Shown one piece after another: positions 8,251 through 18,043 of a stretch of 64,000 nt of DNA (positions are counted from its first letter, which is position 1; every line of letters begins with the position of its first letter). The DNA is taken from the NCBI GenBank assembly GCA_019359695.1, contig JAHHGV010000013.1, forward strand, positions 62,001-126,000, read 5' to 3'. This stretch comes from Brasilonema angustatum HA4187-MV1. GTDB taxonomy: Bacteria; Cyanobacteriota; Cyanobacteriia; Cyanobacteriales; Nostocaceae. The notes beneath the pieces were generated by a model. It searched no databases, was not told where the DNA came from, and worked only from the letters and a program-made list of their open reading frames with translations. The translations under genes and the position numbers were made by a program.

Positions 8251-8275
8251 GCTAATGACTAATGACTCATAACTA
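8251..8275 (+). repeat. TAATGAC heptamer repeats before hisC
   Basis: Tandem heptamers (gctaatgactaatgact) end a few bases before the hisC start codon. The same short tandem repeat precedes lspA, the ABC permease, the 93-aa protein and the RlmD gene. Confidence 0.7.
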
Positions 8276-8278
8276 ATT

Positions 8279-9433
8279 ATGCTGCCATTCATCAGGTCAG
8301 ACTTAGCGCAATTTACCGCTTACAAACCTCATCCCAGTAGCGATACTGCTCAAAACGTCCAAGCATCTACCCAAATTGACCGCCTAGATACGAATGAAAG
8401 TCCCTACGATCTGCCACCAGAGTTAAAAGAGAAACTCGCTTGGACATATCAGCAACTCATTGAGACGAACCGTTACCCTGATGGCGGACATGAAACACTC
8501 AAGAGTGCGATCGCCGAGTATGTCAATGAATCTGCTCACCTTTGGCCATCTGTCTTCACACCTTCCCATATTTCGGTTGGGTTAGGTTCAGATGAACTTA
8601 TACGCTCGATACTCATTACCAGTTGTTTGGGGGGAGAAGGCTCTATTCTGGTAGCTCAACCCACTTTTTCAATGTACGCCATTTTGGCAAAAACTCTTGG
8701 GATTCCCGTTGTCACGGTGGGTAGAAATGAGGCGAATTTTGAAATTGATTTACAAGCTGCCCAATTAGCCATAGAGCAAACTCAACATCCTCCCATCCGC
8801 GTAGTCTTTGTTGTTCATCCCAATTCACCCACTGCTAATCCCCTCACCATAGCAGAGTTGGCATGGCTGAAAAATCTACCTGAACATATTCTAGTCGTCA
8901 TTGATGAAGCTTACTTTGAATTTAGTCAAGACACCCTTGTTAGTGAATTACAACAGCGTCCTAACTGGGCAGTATTACGTACATTTTCCAAAGCTTTCCG
9001 GTTAGCGGCGTTGCGGGTTGGGTATTGTGTTGCTCATCCTGAATTTATTGCCATTTTAGAAAAAGCTCGCTTACCCTACAATCTTCCCAGCTTCTCGTTA
9101 GCAGCAGCAACGGTTGCTTTGCAAAACCGGACAGTCCTGTTGGAGTCAATTGCCCAAACGCTTACAGAACGAGCCAAACTTATTCAAGCTTTCTCTCAAC
9201 ATTCAGCATTACAAGTTTGGGAAAGCGCGACAAACTTTGTTTATTTACGTCTCAAACCAAATAATTCTCACTCACAAGACGCTGCTGCAAAAAATCTTCA
9301 CCAAAATCTGAAGGCTGCTGGCACTTTAGTGCGAGAAATCAACGGAGGATTGCGAATTACTGTAGGGACTCCAGAGGAAAATGCTCGGACACGAAATCGA
9401 CTACAAGCTGCTTTACTTTGTTTAAATAAATGA
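8279..9433 (+). CDS. hisC: Histidinol-phosphate aminotransferase
   Basis: A 384-aa class I/II PLP aminotransferase. Features include the early [10 protein letters not shown] motif, [26 protein letters not shown] and the PLP lysine in [18 protein letters not shown]-terminal substrate-binding arginine occurs in NGGLRITVG. These are diagnostic of HisC, which converts imidazole-acetol phosphate to histidinol phosphate with glutamate as donor. It stands alone, as his genes usually do in cyanobacteria. A wider aromatic aminotransferase role is possible. Confidence 0.92.
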   Translation: MLPFIRSDLAQFTAYKPHPSSDTAQNVQASTQIDRLDTNESPYDLPPELKEKLAWTYQQLIETNRYPDGGHETLKSAIAEYVNESAHLWPSVFTPSHISVGLGSDELIRSILITSCLGGEGSILVAQPTFSMYAILAKTLGIPVVTVGRNEANFEIDLQAAQLAIEQTQHPPIRVVFVVHPNSPTANPLTIAELAWLKNLPEHILVVIDEAYFEFSQDTLVSELQQRPNWAVLRTFSKAFRLAALRVGYCVAHPEFIAILEKARLPYNLPSFSLAAATVALQNRTVLLESIAQTLTERAKLIQAFSQHSALQVWESATNFVYLRLKPNNSHSQDAAAKNLHQNLKAAGTLVREINGGLRITVGTPEENARTRNRLQAALLCLNK

Positions 9434-9556
9434 ATGAATTTCATTTTGATCTGACATTAACACAAAAGCACATTGTTTCAATTCGTAATTGTTGAAATAG
9501 GATGTAAAACTCACTTATACTCAAATTGTGCCTGATGAAAGCAAAACAGCTAAAAT

Positions 9557-10111
9557 TCAGTCATCTAAACTGCTATCTTCTTCGCTACCCAGGCGGCGTA
9601 ATTTTGCCACGGTTTGTGGTATCACACCCACTAAAAGGGCAAATGCCTCATCTGGCAATTGAGCAACCATTTCTGGTGGAAAGTATTGTTCAAATTGGTC
9701 TAGTATCTTCTGAATTCGCTGTCCAGGTACTTGGTTTTCTGTAATTTGTTTAATTAACCGAATCCACTGTCGCCTAATTAAGTAGGCTTTTTGGCGTTCT
9801 TCATGAGATTCCGGATTTAACAACGACAGGTTACCTATAGGCAATGCACCTCGACAATCACGATCATAATCACCACCCACGGCTGCTCCTGGACCCGCAA
9901 ACTCGGCATGGTAACGTTTAAACAGTATTAAACCATTTCGTCTACGACTGTTGACGATGAAAACTTTTCCACTCAGCAGCATCGTTAGGAGGTCCGAGCT
10001 ATAGGATTGCTCAGTTCCATCTGGCATGACAAGATAGTCGAGGAAACTGGTGTCAGGGCAATAAGTAGATACCATAGTAGTCTGATAGCGCTGGTAATTT
10101 TCGCTATCCAT
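9557..10111 (-). CDS. Conserved protein, possible C-terminal helix-turn-helix
   Basis: A 184-aa protein I cannot assign to a named family. The N-terminal half has a compact beta-rich pattern (PDGTEQSYSSDLLTMLLSGKVFIVNSRRRNGLILFKRY). The C-terminal 60 residues are helical, and LPDEAFALLVGVIPQTVAKLRR looks like a DNA-binding helix-turn-helix with a recognition helix rich in basic residues. A regulatory role is plausible but unproven. Intergenic DNA lies on both sides. Confidence 0.65.
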   Translation of the reverse strand: MDSENYQRYQTTMVSTYCPDTSFLDYLVMPDGTEQSYSSDLLTMLLSGKVFIVNSRRRNGLILFKRYHAEFAGPGAAVGGDYDRDCRGALPIGNLSLLNPESHEERQKAYLIRRQWIRLIKQITENQVPGQRIQKILDQFEQYFPPEMVAQLPDEAFALLVGVIPQTVAKLRRLGSEEDSSLDD

Positions 10112-11246
10112 CTTTTTTCAAAATTTGAATGAACTTGGTAGTTGTTTGCACTATCAGATAAGGAATATATTTCTAGTACAATCAGAGCTTCAAACTTTCT
10201 TTACTATTAACAGTTCGCATCTCTATTTATCTTAAAGAACAAAGAGAGCTTATCAGTAATTAGGTATTCACATTTTACGAAATTTAACTGAAGTTGTCTT
10301 CTACAAAAGAAGCCTTTTATTAAAGTTTAGATAAAGAAAGATATCTAGAATACAAAGTTATCGTGAGCAATGAAATTGTTTTTAGCGTTATTTCTCTAAT
10401 GTCATAATAATAATCTATTTGAGAGAGTAAGCATTAAATATTTACGTTCTTGTTTCAAGAGTCAATTATTTCTTAACAATTATGCCAACTTAATACATAA
10501 ATTTTCCTAAAAAAACATTGATTTCTTCATATGCTAAGAAAGTTGTTCACATAATATTTTGACTCAATACTTGAAGTTATTTGTGATTAGGTAAAATTTA
10601 TAAATATAAATCTTTGATTTTGTTTTTTTATAAATATTTGTAAATAAAGACTATCAGAAAAAACATAGTATAGCAGTCCTATTTCATTTGTGAAAAAACA
10701 AAGTACATTTGTACATTCTTCTTCCCTGTTCCCTGTTAAGCGTTCCCTACCTCAACGAATAATTTCACAGATCCTGCACGGATTCCTATATTTCTTTATT
10801 GTAACTAGTCAAGTCTATTTGGTTAGGATTCTCTAACATTTTCCGAAAAATATTCTTAATGACAACCTTTGTATTCTAGTAAATAGTCAGTCAAGAAGCC
10901 GTCATGCTCTCGTTTGTGCTAAATATCTTGAATTTGCTTATATAAATTTAGAATAAGTTAATTGGGAAAATACTCATCTTACGATTGCTGGAAACTCAAT
11001 GTCAAACCACGAATAGAACACAGATTTCCAGATCATCGAAATCAAGTCCCAAGCAGACACAATCTCCTCGTATCAGATTAAGAGTATTAAGTTGAAATGT
11101 CTGTAATAGATATTCACGGGAGAGATAGAGGCTGTCTAGTGGTGCACCCGAAGCGAATAGCACAACTGTTTTGATCTGTTAATCCTACAAGTGGTGTTGC
11201 GATACACCATACGCCAGAAAACTCATTGAGGAGAGAATTCAGACAA
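10112..11246. other. 1.1 kb AT-rich gap without clear genes
   Basis: The region is very AT-rich with many stops in all frames. A short reading frame at 11163-11002 on the minus strand (53 codons from GTG) encodes SLYLSREYLLQTFQLN and CLGLDFDDLEIC, which look protein-like and might be a remnant or tiny gene, but support is weak. Otherwise only poly-pyrimidine repeats (ccctgttccctgtt near 10730) are visible. Confidence 0.4.
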
Positions 11247-11885
11247 TTAAGTCGCATTTAGGCGCTTACGCAAGAGAATCTGGCGTGAACGTCTGAAAAA
11301 CACTATATTCAAATGGGATTCCACTTTCTGCTCCTGATATCCCAACTTGAAATAGAGCTGCCGTGCCTGATAGTTATTTTCCAAAACATGGAGGTATAAA
11401 TCTTGAAATCCCCAAGAGAGGGAAACCTTTTCACAAGCTGTCAGTAACCCAGAAGCAGCACCTTGCCTACGGTATTTTGGGTGTATAGCTAAATTAGACA
11501 AGTACGGAAAACTCTTACCTGCTTGCATCCAAGAATCGCTAAAACGCACACCCAATTCTACAGTCCCAACGATGTTGCTTGCAGTATCCTCACTAGTCAT
11601 GTCAACAGCAACCAAACACAGATGATGAGGTGCAGGAGATGCGAAACGATGCCTTAAGTCTTCGTATATACCCAGACGCAATAATGGAAAAAGCCACTTT
11701 AATACACCACTTTGGCGATGAAAGCTTTCGGCAATTATTTGGGCAACACCAATCAAATCAGCAGGTGCAGCCGCACGCATTTTAAATTGGCAAGAAGCTG
11801 GAAACGCTGCGGCTAAGACTGGTTCTTGAGGAAATGAGTGAAAAAACAAAGGTTTCAAAGCTAGTTCAATTTTGATTTTATCCAA
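11247..11885 (-). CDS. GNAT-family N-acetyltransferase
   Basis: The 212-aa frame starts at TTG 11885; the first ATG is at 11780. The core holds the N-terminal strand-helix MRAAAPADLIGVAQIIAESF, the central LSNLAIHPKYRRQGAASGLL with the R-R-Q-G-A acetyl-CoA loop, then YLHVLENNYQARQLYFKLGYQ. This ordering is typical of RimI-like or plastid-type GNATs. The N-terminal 35 residues lie outside the domain, so the true start is uncertain. The substrate is unknown. Confidence 0.85.
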   Translation of the reverse strand: MDKIKIELALKPLFFHSFPQEPVLAAAFPASCQFKMRAAAPADLIGVAQIIAESFHRQSGVLKWLFPLLRLGIYEDLRHRFASPAPHHLCLVAVDMTSEDTASNIVGTVELGVRFSDSWMQAGKSFPYLSNLAIHPKYRRQGAASGLLTACEKVSLSWGFQDLYLHVLENNYQARQLYFKLGYQEQKVESHLNIVFFRRSRQILLRKRLNAT

Positions 11886-12205
11886 TATAAATATTCTCGA
11901 ATATCGTAAAACATCATCAAACCTATAGGAAAACTTTGTGAACCCTCAATACTGATGAACCGTTTACTGTGAGCAAGTGATTCAGCATAGCTTTGTGATG
12001 ATCCCGATTGCTAAATTGGAGGTATGTATTTGTTGAATAGTATACTTTGCTATTTAATCTTAATTGTTGCCATATCGCAAACTTTACCATGATTGCCACC
12101 AAAAACAACTTAGTTGCTAATGTTAAAACGAGTGCGATGCTCCCTTCGGGAGCCGTCCTTTAGGCAAACGCAAAAAAACTTAACATACTGAGTGAGAGTG
12201 ACGCA
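11886..12205. other. Divergent intergenic region
   Basis: About 320 bases with no supported gene. A small hairpin on CTCCC-TTCG-GGGAG lies near 12140 inside a repeat-like stretch. Confidence 0.35.
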
Positions 12206-12496
12206 TTGGGACAAAGAAATGGGGCAAGCCCTAATAACCCCACGATTAATCATGGGGCTTCCGGATCAACGCAAGAGGGCACAGCGGGGGAACGACTGGA
12301 AAAATCAGCCAGCCCTATTACTTCGACTCACCGAGGAGCCAACAGAGATCAACAAAAACAAGGGCTGGCTGATTTTTTTGATCCAAATGCGACGCCCCAT
12401 TTCTCCAGTCATTCCCCCGGTGAACAAACTGTTATTGAACAAATCGCAACAAGTAATAACGCAGTGTTAGACTGGCTCAGGATTAAGAACACATAA
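12206..12496 (+). CDS. Short uncharacterised frame upstream of the TonB-like gene
   Basis: A 96-aa frame ending six bases before the TonB-like start. It is rich in Ser, Thr, Asn, Gly and Gln and has no recognisable domain; the C-terminal TVIEQIATSNNAVLDWLRIKN looks like a real helix. An overlapping frame at 12192-12470 is equally open, and a 17-bp perfect inverted repeat lies inside. The stretch may therefore be a structured leader rather than a gene. Confidence 0.3.
   Translation: MGQRNGASPNNPTINHGASGSTQEGTAGERLEKSASPITSTHRGANRDQQKQGLADFFDPNATPHFSSHSPGEQTVIEQIATSNNAVLDWLRIKNT
12300..12379 (+). terminator. 17-bp perfect inverted repeat ending in seven T
   Basis: Arm 12300-12316 (AAAAATCAGCCAGCCCT) is the exact reverse complement of 12361-12377, separated by 44 bases that can form an inner CTC/GAG hairpin. 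The downstream arm ends in T7. It looks like a large terminator or attenuator 125 bases before the TonB-like gene. Confidence 0.5.
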
Positions 12497-12502
12497 GTTG
12501 AT

Positions 12503-13801
12503 ATGACACAATCGGTTACTGACAAAACTCCTATTCCAGATCAATCATGGAGGCGACACAGCGATCCACCTGGTTTGTGGATTGCTGTAGCCACTATTTC
12601 TTTTACTCTCCACTTGTTGCTCTTTTGGCTACTGCGCTCGTATTCGTATAATCTCTTATCGCAACGAAATTCGTCAAATCCTATCCCAGTAGAATTTGTA
12701 GAAATTCCTTCACAGCCAAAAGCGTCATCAAACGCAAAACCAGTTTTGTCTACAAAACCCTCGACAACTCAAAAGTCGTCTGTAACAAGCTCACCAAAGC
12801 TAGCTACTCAAGGAAATTTAACACCAAAATCCACCTCTACTATAGAAGATAGCAATGCGATTGCACTGGCAAACCCCACAAGCCCAAAAACTTCTCAACC
12901 TCAAGTAAAGGATAAAACTCAGCAACCCTTAAAAAAACAGGTTATTAAACAACCACAACCAAATCCTCAACCTATTGCAACATCTCAACCAACTCGCCAA
13001 CCTGAACCATTCATAGCAAAGACTCCAGAACCTCCACTACAACCAATTCCAGAAGATACCCCACAAGCACAACAACCCCAGCCAACGCACTCGCAAACAC
13101 CAGAACCTCCGCTACAGCCGACTCCAAAAGCACAACAACCCCAGCCAACCCCAGAACCAACAACTTCAGCGGATAATTCAGATACACAGAATCAACCATT
13201 ACAAAATCAAACTCCAAATCCGCAGAATAACACCACAGATTCAACTCGTCCTGATTCTTCACCCGATACAGGTGAGCAACCAAAACCTCTTAATGAATCT
13301 ACAGAATCACCTGGTACTCTTCCCAGACAACCTGATCAACAGGTTGCTTATGGAAAAGAAACACCGCTACCAGATCTTGCTCCACCAGTCAAACCAGAAC
13401 AGCCCCCACTAGATGAGCAAAAAGGGGCAGGAGTGGCGTTAGCAACCTGGGAGATAGACACTGATGCTATTAAGAAAGATAGACAAGATAACCCTCCTCA
13501 GATACCAGCAGATTTCAAGGAAAAACAACTAGATTCCCTTCCACTCAATACAGAACTCAGCGAGCAGCCTGTAGAGTTTAAAGCTTTGTTAATAATTGAT
13601 TCGGGCGGAAATTTAAATACTATATTTTTAGATCCTAAACAAAAAATTCCCGAACCACAAGCAACACAATATAAGGAATACGCCGAGAAAATTTTCAAAG
13701 GTCAAAAATTTATCCCAGCAAGCAGTAACAATGGAAACAAGCCTGATTTAGGTCAGCTTGTAGTCAACATCAAAATACAGCGCAAGTCCCCGAAGTCATG
13801 A
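12503..13801 (+). CDS. TonB-like energy transducer with long Pro/Gln-rich linker
   Basis: A 432-aa protein with an N-terminal cytoplasmic tail, one membrane anchor (residues 25-46, LWIAVATISFTLHLLLFWLL), then about 250 residues rich in Pro, Gln, Thr and Glu with repeated PEPPLQP-type segments spanning the periplasm. The C-terminal 90 residues (VEFKALLIIDSGGNLNT ... FIPASSNNG ... LVVNIKIQR) follow the TonB C-terminal beta pattern. TonB passes proton-motive force to outer-membrane receptors. No exbB/exbD or receptor gene is adjacent, so the partner is unknown. Confidence 0.72.
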   Translation: MTQSVTDKTPIPDQSWRRHSDPPGLWIAVATISFTLHLLLFWLLRSYSYNLLSQRNSSNPIPVEFVEIPSQPKASSNAKPVLSTKPSTTQKSSVTSSPKLATQGNLTPKSTSTIEDSNAIALANPTSPKTSQPQVKDKTQQPLKKQVIKQPQPNPQPIATSQPTRQPEPFIAKTPEPPLQPIPEDTPQAQQPQPTHSQTPEPPLQPTPKAQQPQPTPEPTTSADNSDTQNQPLQNQTPNPQNNTTDSTRPDSSPDTGEQPKPLNESTESPGTLPRQPDQQVAYGKETPLPDLAPPVKPEQPPLDEQKGAGVALATWEIDTDAIKKDRQDNPPQIPADFKEKQLDSLPLNTELSEQPVEFKALLIIDSGGNLNTIFLDPKQKIPEPQATQYKEYAEKIFKGQKFIPASSNNGNKPDLGQLVVNIKIQRKSPKS

Positions 13802-13855
13802 TCAAATACTTGGCATGTGACTAAAATTGTGTTATGTTCTAATAGTTGTGAATTT

Positions 13856-13926
13856 GCGGGCGTAGTTTAGTGGTAAAACTATAGCCTTCCAAGCTATTAA
13901 TGCGGGTTCGATTCCCGCCGCCCGCT
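13856..13926 (+). tRNA. tRNA-Gly (anticodon TCC)
   Basis: The 71-base cloverleaf has acceptor GCGGGCG/CGCCCGC, D arm GTTT/AAAC, anticodon stem ATAGC/GCTAT with loop CTTCCAA (anticodon TCC) and T arm GCGGG/CCCGC with loop TTCGATT. The discriminator is T and no CCA is encoded. Confidence 0.96.
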
Positions 13927-13937
13927 TAGCTAAAAAT

Positions 13938-13969
13938 GAAAAAAGTTTTCAGGTAAACCCCGAAAACTT
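13938..13969 (-). terminator. Rho-independent terminator of the pst operon
   Basis: On the minus strand AAGTTTTC pairs with GAAAACTT around an 11-base loop and is followed by TTTTC and TTTTT. It lies about 50 bases beyond the pstB stop. Confidence 0.65.
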
Positions 13970-14019
13970 GAAGTGTCTTGCTATGAATCATTATTGCAAC
14001 AAAAAAGAATATGTAATTT

Positions 14020-14826
14020 TTAACCGAACTTACCGCTGACGTATTCCTTGGTAGCTTGTTGTTTAGGATCTTGGAAAATAACCTCTGTGCGGTCATATTC
14101 TACAAGATAGCCAGTACGACCTCCTTTTTCGGAAGTTTGAACGTTAAAAAAGGCTGTCTTATCTGAAACCCGCGAAGCTTGTTGCATATTGTGAGTCACG
14201 ATCAAAATCGTATACTGCTCCTTAAGTTCATGCAGCAAGTCTTCAACGCGTAGGGTGGAAATGGGGTCAAGAGCAGAACAGGGTTCATCCATTAAAATAA
14301 CTTCAGGTTGAACCGCGATCGCCCGAGCAATACACAAACGCTGTTGTTGTCCACCAGATAAAGATAAACCACTTTGCCGCAGTTTGTCTTTGACTTCATC
14401 CCATAAAGCCGCTTGTCTGAGCGATCGCTCTACCAGTTCATCCATATCACCTTTGAAGCCGTTGAGTCTTGGACCAAAGGCGATATTGTCATAAATTGAC
14501 TTGGGAAACGGGTTTGGTCTTTGAAACACCATCCCAATCCTACGACGCACTTCTACAGGGTCAATGTGAGGTGCATACAAATCTTCACCCTGGTAAAAAA
14601 CTTTTCCCTCTGCTCGAAAACTTTCAATTAGATCGTTGAGGCGATTGTAGCAGCGCAGCAAGGTACTTTTACCACATCCAGAAGGACCAATAAAGGCTAT
14701 TACGTTATTTCTTGGGACATCCAGCCAAATATCGCGTACTGCTAAAAAATTTCCGTAGTATACATTGAGTCCCTCTGTACGAAAAACCGTATCTGTTTGA
14801 TTCCCGGTTCTAGTGTTGGTAGTCAT
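14020..14826 (-). CDS. pstB: Phosphate ABC transporter ATP-binding protein
   Basis: A 268-aa ABC ATPase with Walker [11 protein letters not shown]-loop [16 protein letters not shown] (the phosphate-type signature), signature LSGGQQQR, Walker [14 protein letters not shown] and H-loop VTHNMQQA. It hydrolyses ATP to drive phosphate import through PstC/PstA. It is the last gene of pstS-pstC-pstA-pstB on the minus strand, 51 bases after pstA. Confidence 0.97.
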   Translation of the reverse strand: MTTNTRTGNQTDTVFRTEGLNVYYGNFLAVRDIWLDVPRNNVIAFIGPSGCGKSTLLRCYNRLNDLIESFRAEGKVFYQGEDLYAPHIDPVEVRRRIGMVFQRPNPFPKSIYDNIAFGPRLNGFKGDMDELVERSLRQAALWDEVKDKLRQSGLSLSGGQQQRLCIARAIAVQPEVILMDEPCSALDPISTLRVEDLLHELKEQYTILIVTHNMQQASRVSDKTAFFNVQTSEKGGRTGYLVEYDRTEVIFQDPKQQATKEYVSGKFG

Positions 14827-14877
14827 AAATAGTGGTGCTTTTTTTTTGATTTTAGTTAAGTGTTCGATTGGCTTTTT

Positions 14878-15771
14878 CTATTTAAGTGTGCGACTAGTTG
14901 CCCACCGGGCAATGATATTTGTCAGCAGAACCAACAACACCAAAATCAAAGCTGCCGCCCAAGCTAGTGACTGCAAATTTGCATATGGCGAAGTACCAAA
15001 GTTGTAAACAAAAACAGCAAGAGAAGCTGTACGTTCAAATAAGCCACTAGGCCAATACTGAGAGGCTTGAGCGGTAAACAGTAAAGGTGCAGTTTCTCCA
15101 GAAGCACGAGCGATCGCCAGAGTCACCCCAGTGACAATTGCTGGTATTGCTGCTGGTAACACCACTTGGGAAACTGTTTGAAACTTAGTTGCTCCTAACC
15201 CGGTGGCGGCTTGGCGCAAATCTTGCGATACTAATTGCAAGGATTCGTCAGTAGTTCGCACTATAATGGGCAACATCAAAATTCCCAGAGCGACTCCTCC
15301 AGCTACCGCTGAGAATGTACCAGTGGTTAGAACCACAACTCCATAAGCAAACACTCCCGCTATAATCGAGGGAACTCCGCTCAAAACATTAGTAGCAAAC
15401 CGAACCCAGCGAGATAGTTTTCCAGAGCTAAACTCTGTCAAATAAATTGCTGCCAAAACTCCAAAGGGAATGCTAAATAGTGCAGCAAGTGCTACTACTA
15501 TTATTGTTCCGACAATGGCATGACCAAAGCCTCCTCCTGGTACGAAAGGTGGCGGTGGTAATTGGGTAAATGCGTTCAAATTCAAACTGCTGAAGCCTCG
15601 CAAGAGGACGTAAATCAGCACTGCCAGCAAGGGCAAAAGAGACAATATCCCGCATAGAAATGCTAAAACCGTCATCACGGTGTTAAACAATGTCCGGGGA
15701 GACGAGCGAGAGTAAGCCAAATTGGTGCGGCCTGATCCACCAGAGGACTGCGGTGAAAAATTAGAAGTCAT
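14878..15771 (-). CDS. pstA: Phosphate ABC transporter permease PstA
   Basis: A 297-aa permease with about six membrane segments and the cytoplasmic coupling loop LRQAATGLGATKFQTVSQVVLPAA, the EAA motif that contacts PstB. A Ser/Gly-rich N-terminal tail precedes the first membrane helix. It lies 19 bases downstream of pstC. Together PstA and PstC form the membrane channel for phosphate. Confidence 0.96.
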   Translation of the reverse strand: MTSNFSPQSSGGSGRTNLAYSRSSPRTLFNTVMTVLAFLCGILSLLPLLAVLIYVLLRGFSSLNLNAFTQLPPPPFVPGGGFGHAIVGTIIVVALAALFSIPFGVLAAIYLTEFSSGKLSRWVRFATNVLSGVPSIIAGVFAYGVVVLTTGTFSAVAGGVALGILMLPIIVRTTDESLQLVSQDLRQAATGLGATKFQTVSQVVLPAAIPAIVTGVTLAIARASGETAPLLFTAQASQYWPSGLFERTASLAVFVYNFGTSPYANLQSLAWAAALILVLLVLLTNIIARWATSRTLK

Positions 15772-15790
15772 ATTCCAAGATACCCAAATG

Positions 15791-16747
15791 TTACAGTCGC
15801 TTCACTCGCAGTACTATTAACTCTGCCAAAATGTTGACAATAAAAGTTAAAACAAACAGAATTAACGCTGCGTACATTAAAGCTGAAACTTGCAGTCCGC
15901 CGGCTTCTGCGAATTGACTTGCCAGCAGAGAAGAAATCGTATTGCCTGGTGCAAATAGCGAGGCGCTAACGTTATTGGCGTTTCCAATCAATATGGTTAC
16001 AGCCATTGTTTCTCCCATTGCCCGCCCGAGTCCCAGCATCACAGCACTCACAATACCAGAAAAGGCAGATGGAATAAGAACTTTTAAAATCGTTTCCCAA
16101 CGGGTTGCTCCTAATCCCAAAGCTGCTTGACGCAAACTGGGCGATAAAGAAATCAAAGCATCACGAGAGATGGCTGTGATGATCGGCAAAGTCATAATCG
16201 CTAGGATGACTCCAGCGACCAACATATTAGGACCAGCGGGAATAGTGCTAAAAATTGGCAAAAAGCCCAAGGTAGAATTAAGAAATTTTCCCAGGCTTGT
16301 TAACGGGGGGACCAAAACAAAAAATCCCCAGATTCCATACACAATGCTAGGAATGGCTGCTAGCAGTTCTACCAAGAAGACCAGTACTAAGCGTAATTTT
16401 GATGGTAAGAAATTTTCGCTCAGTAAGACAGCTGTGCCAACGCCAATTGGTACAGCTATGAGTAAAGCAATAAAAGCGCTTACTAAAGTTCCGTAAATTT
16501 GCGGTAATGCCCCGTATTCATTTGTAACGGGGTTCCAAGTGCTGTTAACAATAAAGTTAGCACCATACTTCTGAATAGCAGGCAACGCCTGAATCGTAAC
16601 CTGAAGGGCTATCCATACTAGGATGGCAGCAACTCCCAATGCAAAAAGCCGAGTCAGCCAAATAAAGCCACGATCCAGCGACTTTTCTGCTTGAGAAGGT
16701 GGTTTAACTATTGGAATTTGGGCTTGTGTAGTCATGACGAGACCCAT
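15791..16747 (-). CDS. pstC: Phosphate ABC transporter permease PstC
   Basis: A 318-aa permease with six predicted membrane segments and the EAA loop LRQAALGLGATRWETILKVLIPSA. PstC-type features include the periplasmic loop between helices 1 and 2 (IVNSTWNPVTNEYGALPQIYG). ATG 16735 (MTTQ) is an alternative start. It lies 111 bases after pstS, an interval that contains copy 2 of the 46-base dispersed repeat. Confidence 0.96.
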   Translation of the reverse strand: MGLVMTTQAQIPIVKPPSQAEKSLDRGFIWLTRLFALGVAAILVWIALQVTIQALPAIQKYGANFIVNSTWNPVTNEYGALPQIYGTLVSAFIALLIAVPIGVGTAVLLSENFLPSKLRLVLVFLVELLAAIPSIVYGIWGFFVLVPPLTSLGKFLNSTLGFLPIFSTIPAGPNMLVAGVILAIMTLPIITAISRDALISLSPSLRQAALGLGATRWETILKVLIPSAFSGIVSAVMLGLGRAMGETMAVTILIGNANNVSASLFAPGNTISSLLASQFAEAGGLQVSALMYAALILFVLTFIVNILAELIVLRVKRL

Positions 16748-16788
16748 TAATGGCAGAAGAAGTGGGAGCGAACCACATCAAAGAATTC

Positions 16789-16834
16789 AAAATTGAAAAT
16801 GGACTGCGTCCTGCTGTGCTAACAAAATTCAAAA
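16789..16834 (-). repeat. 46-base dispersed repeat, copy 2
   Basis: The reverse complement of this stretch matches 849-894 with about three mismatches, including GGACGCAGTCC. It sits between pstS and pstC and could form a small hairpin in the operon transcript. Confidence 0.6.
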
Positions 16835-16858
16835 GTCACAGCAGACAAGCTAAGCGTG

Positions 16859-18043
16859 CTATTTACTAGCGCTGGCACCAGTAGCACTACCACCCCCAGA
16901 AATTTTATAATCTGGGCTGATGGCATCAGCAGCAGCTATCACTTTTTTTACCACGGTTTGAGGCAGAGGAACATAGCCTAGTTGTATAGCCATTTTCTGA
17001 CCTTCAGTCAAGCCGTACTCAATCATGGCTTCGACTGCTTTGGCTTTTATGGCATCTGGATATTTTTTGTAAACCAAAATCCAAGTGTAGGTGACGAGGG
17101 GGTAGGACTCGTTACCGTCTGGATCTGTAATGAAGGCGCGGAGATTTCCCGGCAAAGTTACTGATTCCAGGGTTTTAGCTGCCGATTGATCGCTAGGTGC
17201 AACAAATTGCTTAGCTTTATTTTCCAAAGCAGCAAAATTGAGTTTACTATTTTTGGCGTAAGCGTACTCGACGTAACCAATTGAGCCTTGAGTTTGTTGT
17301 ATTTGGGCAGTTACACCATCATTGCCCTTAGCAGCAAGCCCTACGGGCCAGTTTACAGTTTTACCGCTGCCTACTTTAGATTTCCATTCCGGATTAATTG
17401 CACTCAGGTGTTGGGTAAACACACCTGTGGTGCCACTACCTTCTGCACGATGCACAATAGTGATTGGCGTGTTAGGAAGCTTGGCGCCAGGGTTAGCAGC
17501 AGCAATTTTCGGATCGTTCCAAGACTTGATAGTGCCTAAGAAAATACCGGTATAAACATCCCGTGTAAGCTTTAGTCCCTCTACACCAGGCAAGTTGTAA
17601 GCCAGCACAATGCTACCAGCGGTCATAGGTAGCAAAAGTACGCCATTTTGCACCTTCTTGATTTCTTCATCCGTCATCGCGACGTCGCTGGCACCAAAGT
17701 CTACAAGACCTTTGGTAAATTGCTCAATTCCAGCACCGCTACCAACTGGTTGATAGTTGACTTGGAGATTGGGATTTTTCTGGTTTAAAGCCTGGAACCA
17801 AGTTTGGTACAGCGGTGCAGGGAAGGTGGCACCAGCCCCATTCAAGCTCACCTTTCCACCTAGGTCTAGTTTTCCAGGAGCACTAGCAGTAGCATCCTTT
17901 GCCGCACCACCAGGAGCTTCGCTTGTGGTATTACCGTTTTCCGCTTGCGGACCACCGCAAGCAGCTAAGCTAAGACTCAGTGCTAATACTGAAACTGTTC
18001 TTGTTAAGCAAGAAATATTAGTTACAGAGTAACGAGAAAGCAT
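16859..18043 (-). CDS. pstS: Phosphate-binding periplasmic lipoprotein
   Basis: A 394-aa solute-binding protein. The signal peptide ends in the lipobox LAAC (Cys29). The mature part holds the phosphate-binding motifs NGAGATFPAPLYQ, QPVGSGAGIEQF, DFGASDVAM and HRAEGSGTTGVF, which are diagnostic of PstS. It captures phosphate outside the inner membrane and delivers it to PstC/PstA. It is the first gene of the operon and has a Pho box upstream. Confidence 0.96.
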   Translation of the reverse strand: MLSRYSVTNISCLTRTVSVLALSLSLAACGGPQAENGNTTSEAPGGAAKDATASAPGKLDLGGKVSLNGAGATFPAPLYQTWFQALNQKNPNLQVNYQPVGSGAGIEQFTKGLVDFGASDVAMTDEEIKKVQNGVLLLPMTAGSIVLAYNLPGVEGLKLTRDVYTGIFLGTIKSWNDPKIAAANPGAKLPNTPITIVHRAEGSGTTGVFTQHLSAINPEWKSKVGSGKTVNWPVGLAAKGNDGVTAQIQQTQGSIGYVEYAYAKNSKLNFAALENKAKQFVAPSDQSAAKTLESVTLPGNLRAFITDPDGNESYPLVTYTWILVYKKYPDAIKAKAVEAMIEYGLTEGQKMAIQLGYVPLPQTVVKKVIAAADAISPDYKISGGGSATGASASK

